Notes: generated by a model not told the origin, from the letters alone. Positions 1-9,228 are shown, numbered from the stretch's first letter. The stretch: 64,000 bases of DNA from an uncultured Neomegalonema sp. (GCA_937911325.1 CALDSD010000090.1:62001-126000); one strand, 5' to 3'. Numbers and translations: made by a program.

Positions 1-1128
1 ATCGCCTGGGTCCTGTGGGTTCGCCGAAACACGCTTGATAATCTGGAAGCCCAGGGACAGGCCATGGGCTTCGACTTCCTGGCGGGAACGTCCGGCTTCC
101 AGATCCTGACAACGCTGGGCACCTGGGTCTTTGATTATCAGGTCGGCTCGTCGACATATTGGGACGTTTTCCTGATCGGGATTGTGAATACGTTCGCAGT
201 CGCTTTCCTCGGGATCATCGTCGCCACGGTGCTCGGGTTCGTCATGGGCGTGTTCCGCCTGTCGTCGAACTTCATCCTCCGGGGGTTTGCGACGGTCTAT
301 GTCGAGATCTTCCGAAACATCCCGCTGCTGCTGTGGTTGTTCATTCTGTATTTCGCGGTTCTTCGGAACCTGCCGGACAAACGCGACAAGGTGGCGATCT
401 GGGGCGAGTCCGTCGGATTGAACATCACGGGTCTCTACGCGCCGTTTCCGATCACTTACGAAGGCTTCTGGATGTCGGCGGTGGCGGTTCTGGTCGCGGT
501 CGTCTTGTGGATCATCCTCGGCGCCGTGATGAAGAAGCGGCAAGAGGTGACCGGTCAGCAGTTCCCGACGTTTTGGGTCGGTCTAGGGATGCTGGTCGCG
601 ATCCCGACCATCGTTTTCTATTCAACCGGCGCTCCCCTGGAATGGGAGTATCCGGTTTTCACGGAAGAAGGCCCGGTTCTAAGGCGCGGCTATCAGGCGG
701 GCATCGGGATGGTGATCGTTCCGGAGATGATCGCGGTCTGGGCGGCGCTGACGCTGTACACGGCGGCGTTTATCGCAGAGATCGTCCGCGCAGGCATTTT
801 GGCGGTGCCGCACGGCCAGTCCGAAGCGGCCGGCGCGCTGGGTCTGCGGCCGCAGCCGACTTTGAACCTCGTCGTCATCCCGCAGGCGCTGCGCGTGATC
901 ATCCCGCCGCTGACGTCGCAATATCTCAACCTGACCAAGAACTCGTCCCTCGCGGTGGCCATTGCGTATCCTGAGCTTGTCTCGGTGTTTGCAGGCACCG
1001 CGCTGAACCAGGTCGGGCGCGCGCTCGAAATGGTGTTCATGATGATGATGGTCTACCTGTTCTTCAGCATCGCGACGGCGCTGTTCATGAACTGGTTCAA
1101 CAGCCGTATGCGGCTGGTCGAACGCTAG
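1..1128 (+). CDS. aapQ: Amino-acid ABC transporter permease AapQ (5' partial)
   Basis: Inner-membrane permease subunit of the general L-amino-acid ABC importer. The reading frame is open from base 1, giving 375 visible residues, so the true start lies upstream; the first in-frame ATG at 64 is internal because the 21 preceding codons read as normal AapQ sequence. Several hydrophobic segments are visible, and the cytoplasmic EAA loop that contacts the ATPase appears as SEAAGALGLRPQ near residue 280. aapM follows after 12 bases and aapP after that, so all three are probably one transcript. The periplasmic binding protein AapJ is expected just upstream, outside the window. The family assignment is firm; the exact amino-acid range is inferred from the family. 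Confidence 0.92.
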   Translation: MAWVLWVRRNTLDNLEAQGQAMGFDFLAGTSGFQILTTLGTWVFDYQVGSSTYWDVFLIGIVNTFAVAFLGIIVATVLGFVMGVFRLSSNFILRGFATVYVEIFRNIPLLLWLFILYFAVLRNLPDKRDKVAIWGESVGLNITGLYAPFPITYEGFWMSAVAVLVAVVLWIILGAVMKKRQEVTGQQFPTFWVGLGMLVAIPTIVFYSTGAPLEWEYPVFTEEGPVLRRGYQAGIGMVIVPEMIAVWAALTLYTAAFIAEIVRAGILAVPHGQSEAAGALGLRPQPTLNLVVIPQALRVIIPPLTSQYLNLTKNSSLAVAIAYPELVSVFAGTALNQVGRALEMVFMMMMVYLFFSIATALFMNWFNSRMRLVER

Positions 1129-1140
1129 GGAGCGGACGCG

Positions 1141-2682
1141 ATGAGCAGAGAAAACTACGCATTCGTTCGCACGGAAGATGCGCCGACCTTGGCGCCGCCG
1201 CCCAGCCAGGTCGGGATTACCGGATGGCTTTGGCAGAACGTCTTCCGGTCGATGGCGAACTATTCCACCGTCCAAGCCTCGATCCAGTCAGGCGCAATGG
1301 TGATCCTGACGGCGGTGATCTTTTACCTGGGGTTCACGGGGATCTGGAAGATCCTGGATTTCTCTGTCTTTCAGGCCGTCTGGACCGATCCGGAGGGTCA
1401 GAAACGCGCGGTTTGCGCGACGATCCAGCAAGGCGGCGCTCTGCCGAATGATTGGTACGGGGCCTGCTGGCCGTTTGTGACGGCGAAATGGAAGCTGTTT
1501 GTCTACGGCCGTTTCCCTGAACCCGAGCTCTGGCGGCCGAATCTGGTTTTCGCTGGTCTCGCCTTTGGGATCACGTGGCTCGTCGCCGGCTCGATCCCAC
1601 GGCGTCGATTGGTGGGCGCGATTGTTCTGGCCACCGCGGCAGGTCTGGCTTTCGTCTATCAGACGATGATCGGCGTCCCGTTCTACGAGCGGATCGGCGT
1701 CTGGCTGCTGGTGATCATCGGCGGGATCCTGCTCGCGGCTCCGACCGAGGTCGGCGGCCGGATCGTCGGTCTGTTGTCGCTGACGGTTCTACCAGTCGCG
1801 GCCTTCATACTGCTCACCGGGGGGCACCTGGAGGTTTCGAGCGGCTTTTGGTTCGGATGGCTGCCAGCGACCGCGGCGCTGATTGGGTTCGGCCTGGCGG
1901 GCCAACGTGGGATGCTGGGAGCCGCGGGCGAGGCTCTGGGAGGCACCGCGTTCAGTCTTGGCGTCGTCCTCGCTTTCATTTGCGGCGCGGTTTTCCTCGC
2001 GACGATCGACTTCGGCATGCCCGTGGTCGAGACGGCGGAGTGGGGCGGCCTGCTCGTAACGCTCGTCGTGGCGTTGACCGGCATCGTCGCCTCTTTGCCG
2101 CTTGGCGTGCTGCTCGCGTTGGGGCGTCGGTCGTCTCTGCCGGCGGTGCGGCTGCTCAGCACGGTCTTCATCGAGTTCTGGCGCGGCGTGCCGCTGATCA
2201 CCGTTCTATTCATGTCGTCAGTGATGCTGCCGCTGTTCCTGCCAGAGGGCACAGAGTTCAATAAACTCCTTCGTGCGCTGATCGGTGTGGCGCTGTTCTC
2301 GGCCGCTTACATGGCGGAGGTGATCCGGGGCGGCCTGCAAGCCATTCCAAAGGGACAGTACGAGGGCGCGATGGCGCTCGGGTTGCCGTTCTGGCGGATG
2401 ATGAACCTGATCGTCCTGCCGCAAGCGCTTGTGCTTGTGATCCCCGGCATCGTGAACACGTGCATCGGGCTGTTCAAAGACACCACACTGGTTCTGATCA
2501 TAGGCCTTTTCGATCTGCTCGGCTCGATCCAGTCGAGCTTCACGGATCCAACCTGGTCGACGCCGGTGCAGTCCATGACGGGCTACATCTTGGCGGCCAC
2601 GATCTTCTTCCTCTTCTGTTTCGGGATGTCGCGCTACTCCATGTACATGGAGCAGAAGCTGCGTCGCGGACATTCTCGCTAG
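1141..2682 (+). CDS. aapM: Amino-acid ABC transporter permease AapM
   Basis: Second permease subunit of the Aap amino-acid importer, 513 residues. The C-terminal 220 residues carry the conserved permease domain with the EAA loop (YEGAMALGLPFWRMMNLI, around residue 405). The N-terminal half holds extra hydrophobic segments, roughly residues 130-290, which make it longer than the roughly 380-430 residues I expect for AapM. The start ATG at 1141 sits 12 bases after aapQ, preceded by a GGGAGC-type ribosome site. It forms a heterodimer with AapQ in the membrane and is energised by AapP. Assignment is secure; the role of the enlarged middle is unknown. Confidence 0.92.
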   Translation: MSRENYAFVRTEDAPTLAPPPSQVGITGWLWQNVFRSMANYSTVQASIQSGAMVILTAVIFYLGFTGIWKILDFSVFQAVWTDPEGQKRAVCATIQQGGALPNDWYGACWPFVTAKWKLFVYGRFPEPELWRPNLVFAGLAFGITWLVAGSIPRRRLVGAIVLATAAGLAFVYQTMIGVPFYERIGVWLLVIIGGILLAAPTEVGGRIVGLLSLTVLPVAAFILLTGGHLEVSSGFWFGWLPATAALIGFGLAGQRGMLGAAGEALGGTAFSLGVVLAFICGAVFLATIDFGMPVVETAEWGGLLVTLVVALTGIVASLPLGVLLALGRRSSLPAVRLLSTVFIEFWRGVPLITVLFMSSVMLPLFLPEGTEFNKLLRALIGVALFSAAYMAEVIRGGLQAIPKGQYEGAMALGLPFWRMMNLIVLPQALVLVIPGIVNTCIGLFKDTTLVLIIGLFDLLGSIQSSFTDPTWSTPVQSMTGYILAATIFFLFCFGMSRYSMYMEQKLRRGHSR

Positions 2683-2699
2683 CTTAGGAGCCTCTGGAT

Positions 2700-3488
2700 A
2701 TGGAAGCCGCTGAGAACCTCGAAGCCGATCGCTCAAAAATGCATGTCGGCAGCGATGTCGCCATCCAGATCACCGGCATGAACAAGTGGTACGGCCAGTT
2801 CCACGTGCTCCGCGACATCAACCTGACCGTGCATGAAGGCGAGCGCATCGTCGTCTGCGGACCGTCAGGGTCGGGTAAGTCGACGCTCATTCGTTGCGTG
2901 AACCGGTTGGAGGAGCACCAGAAGGGCTCGATCGTCGTCGACGGCATCGAACTGTCGGATGATCTGAAGAAGATCGACGAGATCCGGCGCGAAGTCGGAA
3001 TGGTGTTCCAGCACTTCAATCTGTTCCCGCATCTCACGATCCTCGAGAACTGTACGCTGGCGCCGATCTGGGTGCGCAAGACGCCCAAGAAGGATGCCGA
3101 AGCGACAGCAATGAATTTCCTTGAGCGCGTGAAGATCCCTGAGCAGGCCAACAAGTATCCGGGTCAGCTTTCAGGCGGTCAGCAGCAGCGCGTGGCCATT
3201 GCTCGCGCGCTGTGCATGGAGCCGAAGATCATGCTCTTCGACGAGCCGACATCGGCGCTGGATCCGGAGATGATCAAGGAAGTGCTCGACACGATGGTCG
3301 ACCTGGCCGAGACGGGCATGACGATGATCTGCGTGACCCACGAGATGGGCTTCGCGCGGCAGGTGGCGAACCGGGTCATCTTCATGGACCAGGGCCAGAT
3401 CGTCGAGCAGAATGAGCCGGAAGAGTTCTTCACCAACCCGCAGAGCGAGCGGACAAAGCTCTTCCTGAGCCAGATCCTCGGCCACTAA
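2700..3488 (+). CDS. aapP: Amino-acid ABC transporter ATPase AapP
   Basis: ATP-binding subunit of the Aap importer, 262 residues. All ABC ATPase motifs are present: Walker A GPSGSGKS (about residues 54-61), signature [15 protein letters not shown], Walker B IMLFDEP followed by TSALDPE, and the switch histidine in VTHEMGFA. An AGGAG ribosome site lies 9 bases before the ATG; an alternative ATG at 2739 would drop 13 unconserved residues. It acts at the cytoplasmic face with AapQ and AapM. It is the last gene of the operon; a structured non-coding stretch and a terminator follow. Confidence 0.95.
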   Translation: MEAAENLEADRSKMHVGSDVAIQITGMNKWYGQFHVLRDINLTVHEGERIVVCGPSGSGKSTLIRCVNRLEEHQKGSIVVDGIELSDDLKKIDEIRREVGMVFQHFNLFPHLTILENCTLAPIWVRKTPKKDAEATAMNFLERVKIPEQANKYPGQLSGGQQQRVAIARALCMEPKIMLFDEPTSALDPEMIKEVLDTMVDLAETGMTMICVTHEMGFARQVANRVIFMDQGQIVEQNEPEEFFTNPQSERTKLFLSQILGH

Positions 3489-3736
3489 CGCTGATTTGTG
3501 AGAGGCTTCGTTGACTGACAAACCTGTTCCATTTTGGATCAGGTCTGCGTCGTCGCCTGGGGCGGACAATTCCGGAAATGATCCGTTATATGGTTCGCGA
3601 CTTGGAAGTCGCCCGTACGGATCGCAGTTTTCGCGGCGTTACGTAGATGCTGTGGACGAGCGGAACTGGCGCCGGCTTTGCACACTGGATCATGGGTGAA
3701 GGTTGTGGACTCCTTCTCTCTTGATCGATGAACTTC
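3489..3736 (+). other. Structured intergenic stretch, possible sRNA or 3' UTR
   Basis: No convincing gene in about 250 bases. Two strong inverted repeats are seen: 3522-3531 with 3535-3544 (10 bp, one mismatch), and a two-part structure with an outer stem 3580-3586/3617-3623 and an inner stem 3597-3603/3606-3612. A terminator follows immediately at 3737. This could be the 3' end of the aap transcript or an independent small RNA; I recognise no known family. Confidence 0.35.
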
Positions 3737-3764
3737 AGACCGGCTTCGCGCCGGTCTTTTTTTT
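3737..3764 (+). terminator. Intrinsic terminator
   Basis: Perfect 8-bp stem AGACCGGC/GCCGGTCT (3737-3744 with 3750-3757), 5-base loop, then an eight-T run. It ends the aap transcript or a small RNA upstream, and the convergent operon ends shortly beyond it at 3786. Confidence 0.9.
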
Positions 3765-3785
3765 GGGGATGCCGGCGAGAGCGAG

Positions 3786-4301
3786 CTAGACCAGCGTTTT
3801 CGGCGTTTCGAACGCTGTCAGGTGAAAGTCTCGGAACGTCGCGTCCGCCCAACGGAGGTTTGACGCGTTCTCAAAGATCGAGACGGCCGCGGTGGGAAAG
3901 CGGCCTGGCTTTTCGCTGTCTCGATGGGCGAGCCGCATCGGAAAGACCTCATTGCCCGGGTTGTGGCCGAGATCCAGGAGCGTCTCGGCTGTCTCCGGCG
4001 CGCTTTGCACCGCTGCGAGCATGTCTTCAGGTTCTGCGAGATAAAGCGCGCTTTCGAAAATGGGCGCCGGGGGACGATCGAGCAGCAGCGAAAGACGATC
4101 CCAGGTCTCGCGGGTTCGAACGCTTGTCGAACTGAGCACGCCATCGATGCTCCAACCGCCTTCGTCGGCTTTCTCTGCGATCCATGCGCCCATCAAAGGC
4201 GAAGTGATGCGCCCTCGAAGATTGAGCGGTCGTTCGTGGTCGGCTTGGTTGGGCCCACTCCAGTCGGACTTCGCGTGCCGAACCAATATCAAGCGCTTCA
4301 T
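3786..4301 (-). CDS. SixA-like phosphohistidine phosphatase
   Basis: Small histidine-phosphatase-superfamily protein, 171 residues. The N-terminus MKRLILVRHAKS carries the catalytic RHxxS form typical of the SixA branch rather than the RHGE form of phosphoglycerate mutases, and a second histidine lies in LGHNPGNE near residue 113. SixA-type enzymes remove phosphate from phosphohistidine in phosphorelay or PTS proteins; the actual partner cannot be read from the sequence. Its ATG overlaps the TGA of the preceding phosphatase gene by 4 bases (4298-4301), implying translational coupling. It is the last gene of a four-gene minus-strand operon. Confidence 0.82.
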   Translation of the reverse strand: MKRLILVRHAKSDWSGPNQADHERPLNLRGRITSPLMGAWIAEKADEGGWSIDGVLSSTSVRTRETWDRLSLLLDRPPAPIFESALYLAEPEDMLAAVQSAPETAETLLDLGHNPGNEVFPMRLAHRDSEKPGRFPTAAVSIFENASNLRWADATFRDFHLTAFETPKTLV

Positions 4302-4906
4302 ACTGCGCCTCCGCCGCCATCATTTCCCTGGGACGATGCTAAGGCCTCTGGCGGTATCGGCAAGAGCGGGTCGACCCGCCAACCAGTCTCGCCCGGGCGC
4401 ACGGCGATCGGGATGGCGTTTGGCATCCGGAAGTCGGGCTCGATACGGACCTTGGCTTTGGCAGCCCGCCAGAGCCCGCCATGAGCGACAATCAAAGTGT
4501 TTGGACCAAGCGCGACCGCGCGCGTCATCGCGGCCCACACGCGCTCGGTGAAGTCAGCAAAGGTCTCGCCGCCTGGAGGGTCGTATTCGCCACGCCAGTA
4601 GGCGTCGAGAAATCCGTTCTGCATCGTTGTCTGATGAGCGCCCAGATGGGCCTCCATCAAGTCGGGATCGAACGAGATTTCCGTGCCCCTCTGCGCGACG
4701 ATGGCCGCGGCGGTGTCGCGCACGCGGGAAAGCGGGCTCGAAACGATCCGATCGATGCGACGCCCCGACAGGGCCGCCGCCGCAGCGACGGCTTGCGCCC
4801 GGCCCGTATCATTCAGCGGCGCGTCGTGTTGACCTTGGACCCGCCCCTCTCGGTTCCAGGCGGTTTCGCCATGACGAAGAAACAGGAAGGGCGTGGTGAT
4901 CGTCAT
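4298..4906 (-). CDS. Histidine phosphatase family protein (phosphoglycerate-mutase-like)
   Basis: Cytoplasmic phosphatase of about 202 residues. The catalytic motif FLRHGETAWNREGRVQGQ lies at the N-terminus and the second catalytic histidine in LIVAHGGLWRAA near residue 155. I chose the ATG at 4906 because it overlaps the upstream TGA (ATGA at 4903-4906); a start 10 codons earlier adds only poorly conserved residues. The fold is clear but the substrate is not; the family includes broad-specificity phosphatases and cobalamin-pathway enzymes. Together with the SixA-like gene it makes a tandem of two divergent histidine phosphatases. Confidence 0.82.
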   Translation of the reverse strand: MTITTPFLFLRHGETAWNREGRVQGQHDAPLNDTGRAQAVAAAAALSGRRIDRIVSSPLSRVRDTAAAIVAQRGTEISFDPDLMEAHLGAHQTTMQNGFLDAYWRGEYDPPGGETFADFTERVWAAMTRAVALGPNTLIVAHGGLWRAAKAKVRIEPDFRMPNAIPIAVRPGETGWRVDPLLPIPPEALASSQGNDGGGGAV

Positions 4907-5592
4907 TCCGCCTCGCGAGCTCGAAGAAAAGCGCACATGTGAAAGGCGCGCTGCTCCGGAGAGGGTTCAAAAGACCTCCCGACCGGACAGGCTCGGCGCG
5001 CAAGGCATCCCTGGTTTCGGCAATCAGCGCCTGCATCGCTGCGCAAATGTGCTGCGCAGGCCGAGACGTCATAGCCCTCAGGGCCGAAGGCGTTGACGGG
5101 ACAGGCTGTTTTGCAGGGCTTTTCAGCGCAGTTGTCGCAAGGTTTCGACACGTCGGCCACGCTCAAGTCGTTCGGAACCGTCGGGAGGGCGAGAGCCGCT
5201 CTTACGCTGAGCCAAAGACCGCGCTCGGCATGAATGTACATTCCCAATGGCGACGGCCATGCCCGCTCCGCCCGACCTGTCCAGCTGAGGAAAGGGTAGT
5301 ACGGCGGACCTTCGAACGGGAACAGCGCCTGAGCGCCAAATCTCGCGGCGAGGCTTCGTCCCAAGCGTGCGCTCCACCGGTCGAGCGGGTGGGGGTCCCT
5401 GTCCGAAGCCTCTGGGCTGGCCTGGAAGACGTCCCACGCGGCGGGGCCTCTCAACCCCAGTAAAACAAGCGCAGCGCAGCCCTCCGGCGCGCCGTCCCCT
5501 ACGTCGACGCCGAACGCGTCGACGGGGGCCAACCCCATCGGCGCGGCGACCTCGGTGATCGCGGCCAAGCTGGCAGCCTGCGCAACGCACAT
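4903..5592 (-). CDS. 4Fe-4S ferredoxin-like protein, QueG-related
   Basis: A 229-residue cytoplasmic iron-sulfur protein. The C-terminal third holds the cysteine clusters CDNCAEKPCKTACP and, about 30 residues on, CRNQGCLARRACP, the spacing expected for two [4Fe-4S] clusters as in epoxyqueuosine-reductase-like ferredoxins. The N-terminal domain lacks the full QueG cobalamin-binding domain, so it should not be called QueG. Its function is unknown. It starts 3 bases after the hydroxylase gene and its stop overlaps the next start, so it is the second gene of the operon. Confidence 0.7.
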   Translation of the reverse strand: MCVAQAASLAAITEVAAPMGLAPVDAFGVDVGDGAPEGCAALVLLGLRGPAAWDVFQASPEASDRDPHPLDRWSARLGRSLAARFGAQALFPFEGPPYYPFLSWTGRAERAWPSPLGMYIHAERGLWLSVRAALALPTVPNDLSVADVSKPCDNCAEKPCKTACPVNAFGPEGYDVSACAAHLRSDAGADCRNQGCLARRACPVGRSFEPSPEQRAFHMCAFLRAREAE

Positions 5593-5595
5593 AGA

Positions 5596-6441
5596 TCAGG
5601 TCTCTGGCGCCGATCGAGGCGCCTCCGGGGCGCGGTGAACCCGCTCGACGAAGGGGAAGCTTAGAGACCACAGGAACTGGGTCGGACGCTGATCCTGATA
5701 CCCGTTGAGCCCGATCGTCATCCCCTCATGCCCTAGTTTCGGCTGCGGGAGATAGGTGCCGAAAAGGCGGTCCCACCAGGGCAGGTTGAAGCCGAAGTTC
5801 TTGTCGGTTTCCTCCGGCGCGGCGGAGTGATGGACCCGATGCATGTCTGGCGTGACGATCATCCATCGTAGAACCCGCTCGACACGGCCTGATATCCGGA
5901 CGTTCGAGTGGTTGAACATCGCCGCGCCGTTGAGGATCGCCTCGAAGAGGATCACCGCGATCGCTGGCGGCCCGAGCAGATAAACGCCCCCGAGTTTCAG
6001 CGCCATCGAGTAGGCGATCTCGACCGGGTGAAACCGCACAGCCGTGCTGACGTCGATGTCCCGATCCGCGTGATGCACTCGATGGAAGCGCCAAAGCAGC
6101 GGGATGCGGTGGCTCAGGACGTGCTGCCAATAGATCACGAGGTCCAGCACGATCAGCGTGATGACCACCTCGACCCAGAACGGCCAATCGAGCCAATTGA
6201 AGAGGCCAAAGCCGACCCGCGCCGCGTCCCATGCGCCGGCGACGCCGATGGCCACCAGCAGCACCCGCACTGTGGCGATGTCGATCGTCGTAATCAGCCA
6301 GTTTGTCGCCCAGCGCTTGCCTTTGGACACGGCGAGCCGGCGTTTCGGGGCTGTCGCCTCCCAGACCGCCATCAGCGCGAAGATTCCAAAGAACGTCGAG
6401 AGACGGGCCGCGCCCTCATTCTCAATCAGCCAGTCCGTCAA
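5596..6441 (-). CDS. Sterol desaturase / fatty-acid hydroxylase family protein
   Basis: Integral-membrane di-iron oxygenase-like protein, 281 residues, with several hydrophobic segments between about residues 12 and 105 and again near 150-175. The histidine boxes that bind the iron pair are all present: H107xxxH111, H120xxH123H124 (HRVHHAD), HxxH-type FNHSN near 178, and H201xxH204H205 (HRVHHS). The family hydroxylates or desaturates lipids; the substrate here is unknown. It is the first gene of the minus-strand operon, divergent from the peroxiredoxin gene across about 130 bases. Confidence 0.85.
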   Translation of the reverse strand: MTDWLIENEGAARLSTFFGIFALMAVWEATAPKRRLAVSKGKRWATNWLITTIDIATVRVLLVAIGVAGAWDAARVGFGLFNWLDWPFWVEVVITLIVLDLVIYWQHVLSHRIPLLWRFHRVHHADRDIDVSTAVRFHPVEIAYSMALKLGGVYLLGPPAIAVILFEAILNGAAMFNHSNVRISGRVERVLRWMIVTPDMHRVHHSAAPEETDKNFGFNLPWWDRLFGTYLPQPKLGHEGMTIGLNGYQDQRPTQFLWSLSFPFVERVHRAPEAPRSAPET

Positions 6442-6570
6442 ACTACGCCTCCTGAATTGGCGATCGAATTGGCGTGATCACACGCGTGAGCCAGTTGACG
6501 TGTCGTCGCGGCGGGCGCACATCGCGCCCCAGCGAGTGGTTCGCCGATTCCGTTCAAAGGAAAAACTAGC

Positions 6571-7227
6571 ATGGCTTTGCGAATTAACGACACTGCACCG
6601 GATTTCACGGCGGAAACGACCGCCGGCAACCTCAATTTTCATGAGTGGATCGGCGATGGTTGGGCGATCCTGTTCTCCCATCCGAAGGATTTCACGCCGG
6701 TGTGCACGACCGAGCTAGGGTATATGGCGGGTCTGGCCGACGAGTTCGCCAAGCGGAACGCGAAAGTCATCGGCATTTCCGTGGATCCTGTCGAGAACCA
6801 CAACAAGTGGAAGGCCGACATCAAGACCGTCACAGGACACGACGTCGACTATCCCATGATCGGCGACCCGGATCTGAAGGTCGCGAAGCTTTATGAGATG
6901 TTGCCGGCCGAGGCCGGCGAAACCTCCGAAGGGCGCACGCCGGCCGATAACGCCACCGTCCGTTCGGTGTTCGTGATCGGCCCGGACAAGAAGATCAAAC
7001 TCCAGCTCACCTATCCAATGACGACGGGACGGAACTTCGACGAAATCCTGCGTGTGATCGACTCGATGCAACTGACCGCCAAGCACAAGGTCGCGACGCC
7101 GGCCCAGTGGAAGCAGGGCGACGACGTCATCATCACGCCGGCGGTCTCTGACGAAGAGGCCAAGGAGAAGTTCGGCGAGTGGACCGCTCCGGTGCCGTAT
7201 GTCCGGATCACCAAACAGCCAGCCTAA
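6571..7227 (+). CDS. 1-Cys peroxiredoxin (Prx6 type)
   Basis: Cytoplasmic peroxide-reducing enzyme of 218 residues, the usual length of Prx6-type peroxiredoxins. The peroxidatic cysteine is Cys45 in the motif PVCTTE, preceded by HPKDFT. There is no other cysteine in the protein, so no resolving cysteine is available, which supports the 1-Cys mechanism with an external thiol reductant. The start ATG at 6571 is followed at once by the conserved N-terminal strand. It ends 13 bases before the convergent permease gene. Function is confident from the family; physiological reductant unknown. Confidence 0.94.
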   Translation: MALRINDTAPDFTAETTAGNLNFHEWIGDGWAILFSHPKDFTPVCTTELGYMAGLADEFAKRNAKVIGISVDPVENHNKWKADIKTVTGHDVDYPMIGDPDLKVAKLYEMLPAEAGETSEGRTPADNATVRSVFVIGPDKKIKLQLTYPMTTGRNFDEILRVIDSMQLTAKHKVATPAQWKQGDDVIITPAVSDEEAKEKFGEWTAPVPYVRITKQPA

Positions 7228-7240
7228 GCGCGGCGTCAGC

Positions 7241-9064
7241 TCAGGTCTGGTCGGCGAAGTAAAGCCACCAGATCATCGACGTGGCGATCGCTCCGACAAG
7301 CAGGTTCATGGGCGCGCCCATTCGGGCGAAGTCCGTGAAACGGTACCCCCCGGGGCCGTAGACCAGTGTATTTGTCTGATAACCGATCGGGGTGGCGAAA
7401 CTCGCGCTCGCCCCGATCATCAGCAGCAGCACCAGAGGTCTCGGGTCGATCCCAAGCGTTCTGGCGAGCTCGATGACGATCGGCGTCAGCACCACAGCGA
7501 CAGCATTATTTGTCACAAGTTCCGTCATCACAGACGCCATCAGATAGACGCAGGCGAGCAGCGCCAGGATCGGCAGGTTCATCAAAAACGGCTCGAGCGC
7601 GTGCGCGACGTCTTCGACCGCGCCCGATGTTTCGAGGCCCTTCGCAATCGCCAGCATTGCGTAGATCAGCAGCAAGAGCCCTCCGTCGATCGACTCGAGC
7701 GCTTCGTCAAAGTCCACACAACGCGTTATCAGAACGACGGCGACCCCGACGACCGCAGCTCCTGCGATCGGCAGCACGCCCAGCGCGGAAAGACCGACGA
7801 CGCCAGCCATCGACGCAACCACGATGGGGGCCTTCTCTGGTCGGTAGCTGCGCTCGGGGGGATCGCTCAATGCGATTAGATCTTGATCATCGGTCAGACG
7901 GCGGAGGTCCTCCGGCGCGCCTTCAAGCAGGACCGTGTCGCCGACTTCAAGCGGCGTCGTTTCATATCGATCGGCGAGGTTCACGCTCCGGCGGTGTGTG
8001 GCGATCGCGTAGACGCCATAGCGTCGCCGGAGCCGCAGTCGGATCAGTTGTTTTCCGAGGAAGCGGCTTCCTGGTCCGACCAAAGCCTCCATCAGGCTGG
8101 AGCTCCGCGATTGAACGCCTTCGAGACCATCGTCTCTGAGCGACAGAAGGCCGTCGGACCGCAGGATTGCGAGGTCATCCGTACTGCTTCGCAGCACCAG
8201 ACGGTCGCCGCCGTCCAGTTTGACGTTTCTCAGATTGTCGCGGCGCAGCGAGACATCGCCGCGCAGCACATCGATCACTCGAACCGAGTTGTCGGCAAAC
8301 AGCTCGGTGTCGCCGAGCCTTTCGCCGATCAGCGGCGATCCGGCGCCAATCAGGGCTTCAATGATGAACCTGGCCTGCGACCGCGATCCCGCCGCGGCGG
8401 CGGTCGACGGACGGTTCGGCAACAGGAAGGGCGCGGCGATCGCCATGAAAAGCCCGCCGCCGGCCGCGACGGCCAAACCGATGGGGGTGATTTCGAACAT
8501 GCCGATCGGCTCGAGCCCCTGCGCGCGCGCTGCGCCGGCGACCAGGATGTTCGTCGACGTGCCGAGCAATGTACAGACGCCGCCCAGGATCGTCGCATAA
8601 GACAGCGGGATGAGCAGCCGCGACGGCATCGTGTTCATCGCGCCCGCTAGCGTGATGGCGACGGGGATCAGCACCATTGCAACCGGCGTATTGTTCACGA
8701 ACGCCGACAAAAACATCGCGACGAGGATCAATCCGAGGACGGTCCATATCGGAGACGTGCTGGCGCGCCGTCGCAAGGCGCGGCTGAAGAGATCCAGCAC
8801 GCCTGTGCGCGCCAACGCGCCGCTGATGATGAACAAGGCGGCGATGGTCGCGGGCGCTCCGTTTGACAGGATCGACAGCATATCGGAGGTCGATAAAACC
8901 CCTGTCCCGACAAGCATGGCGACCCCAGCGATCGCCGTGGTTTGCGGCGGGAAAAGCTCGAGGACGAACCCGACAAACACCGTTGCGAGGACGAGCAACG
9001 CAATCACCGCATGTAGGTTGCTGAGCCAGTCTTCACCGGCGATGTGCGTCGCAAGCTCTGTCAT
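7241..9064 (-). CDS. SLC13/DASS-type permease with two RCK_C domains
   Basis: Large inner-membrane transporter of 607 residues. An N-terminal block of about six hydrophobic segments (roughly residues 15-215) and a C-terminal block (about 415-605) flank a soluble insert. The insert holds two repeats of the TrkA-C (RCK_C) type, around residues 230-300 and 320-400. This is the layout of the divalent anion:sodium symporter group, whose members move sulfate, carboxylates or other anions. Substrate cannot be told from the sequence. No operon partner: the neighbouring gene in the same direction lies 160 bases downstream of a non-coding stretch that I cannot explain. Confidence 0.85.
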   Translation of the reverse strand: MTELATHIAGEDWLSNLHAVIALLVLATVFVGFVLELFPPQTTAIAGVAMLVGTGVLSTSDMLSILSNGAPATIAALFIISGALARTGVLDLFSRALRRRASTSPIWTVLGLILVAMFLSAFVNNTPVAMVLIPVAITLAGAMNTMPSRLLIPLSYATILGGVCTLLGTSTNILVAGAARAQGLEPIGMFEITPIGLAVAAGGGLFMAIAAPFLLPNRPSTAAAAGSRSQARFIIEALIGAGSPLIGERLGDTELFADNSVRVIDVLRGDVSLRRDNLRNVKLDGGDRLVLRSSTDDLAILRSDGLLSLRDDGLEGVQSRSSSLMEALVGPGSRFLGKQLIRLRLRRRYGVYAIATHRRSVNLADRYETTPLEVGDTVLLEGAPEDLRRLTDDQDLIALSDPPERSYRPEKAPIVVASMAGVVGLSALGVLPIAGAAVVGVAVVLITRCVDFDEALESIDGGLLLLIYAMLAIAKGLETSGAVEDVAHALEPFLMNLPILALLACVYLMASVMTELVTNNAVAVVLTPIVIELARTLGIDPRPLVLLLMIGASASFATPIGYQTNTLVYGPGGYRFTDFARMGAPMNLLVGAIATSMIWWLYFADQT

Positions 9065-9228
9065 TGCAGCGTCGCCTTGCGCCCCCTGCGCCTTTTCCTG
9101 AAGGCACGGTCCTCAATCCAATTCATGGAGAAAACCACGCTCTGCCGCGCTACCATGTCATCTCGCATGTGCGGGATGCAAGCCGCCGAATAGCGCGCAT
9201 GCGGGATCGAGCGCTGCCGCCGGGGTGA

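Noticed and set aside
3578-3646. 23-codon reading frame beginning ATGATCCGT
   Set aside because: No ribosome site, no recognised product; the bases coincide with strong hairpins, which explains the stretch better.
4903-5592. Calling the ferredoxin-like gene queG
   Set aside because: The cobalamin-binding reductase domain is not complete; only the Fe-S part is clearly similar.
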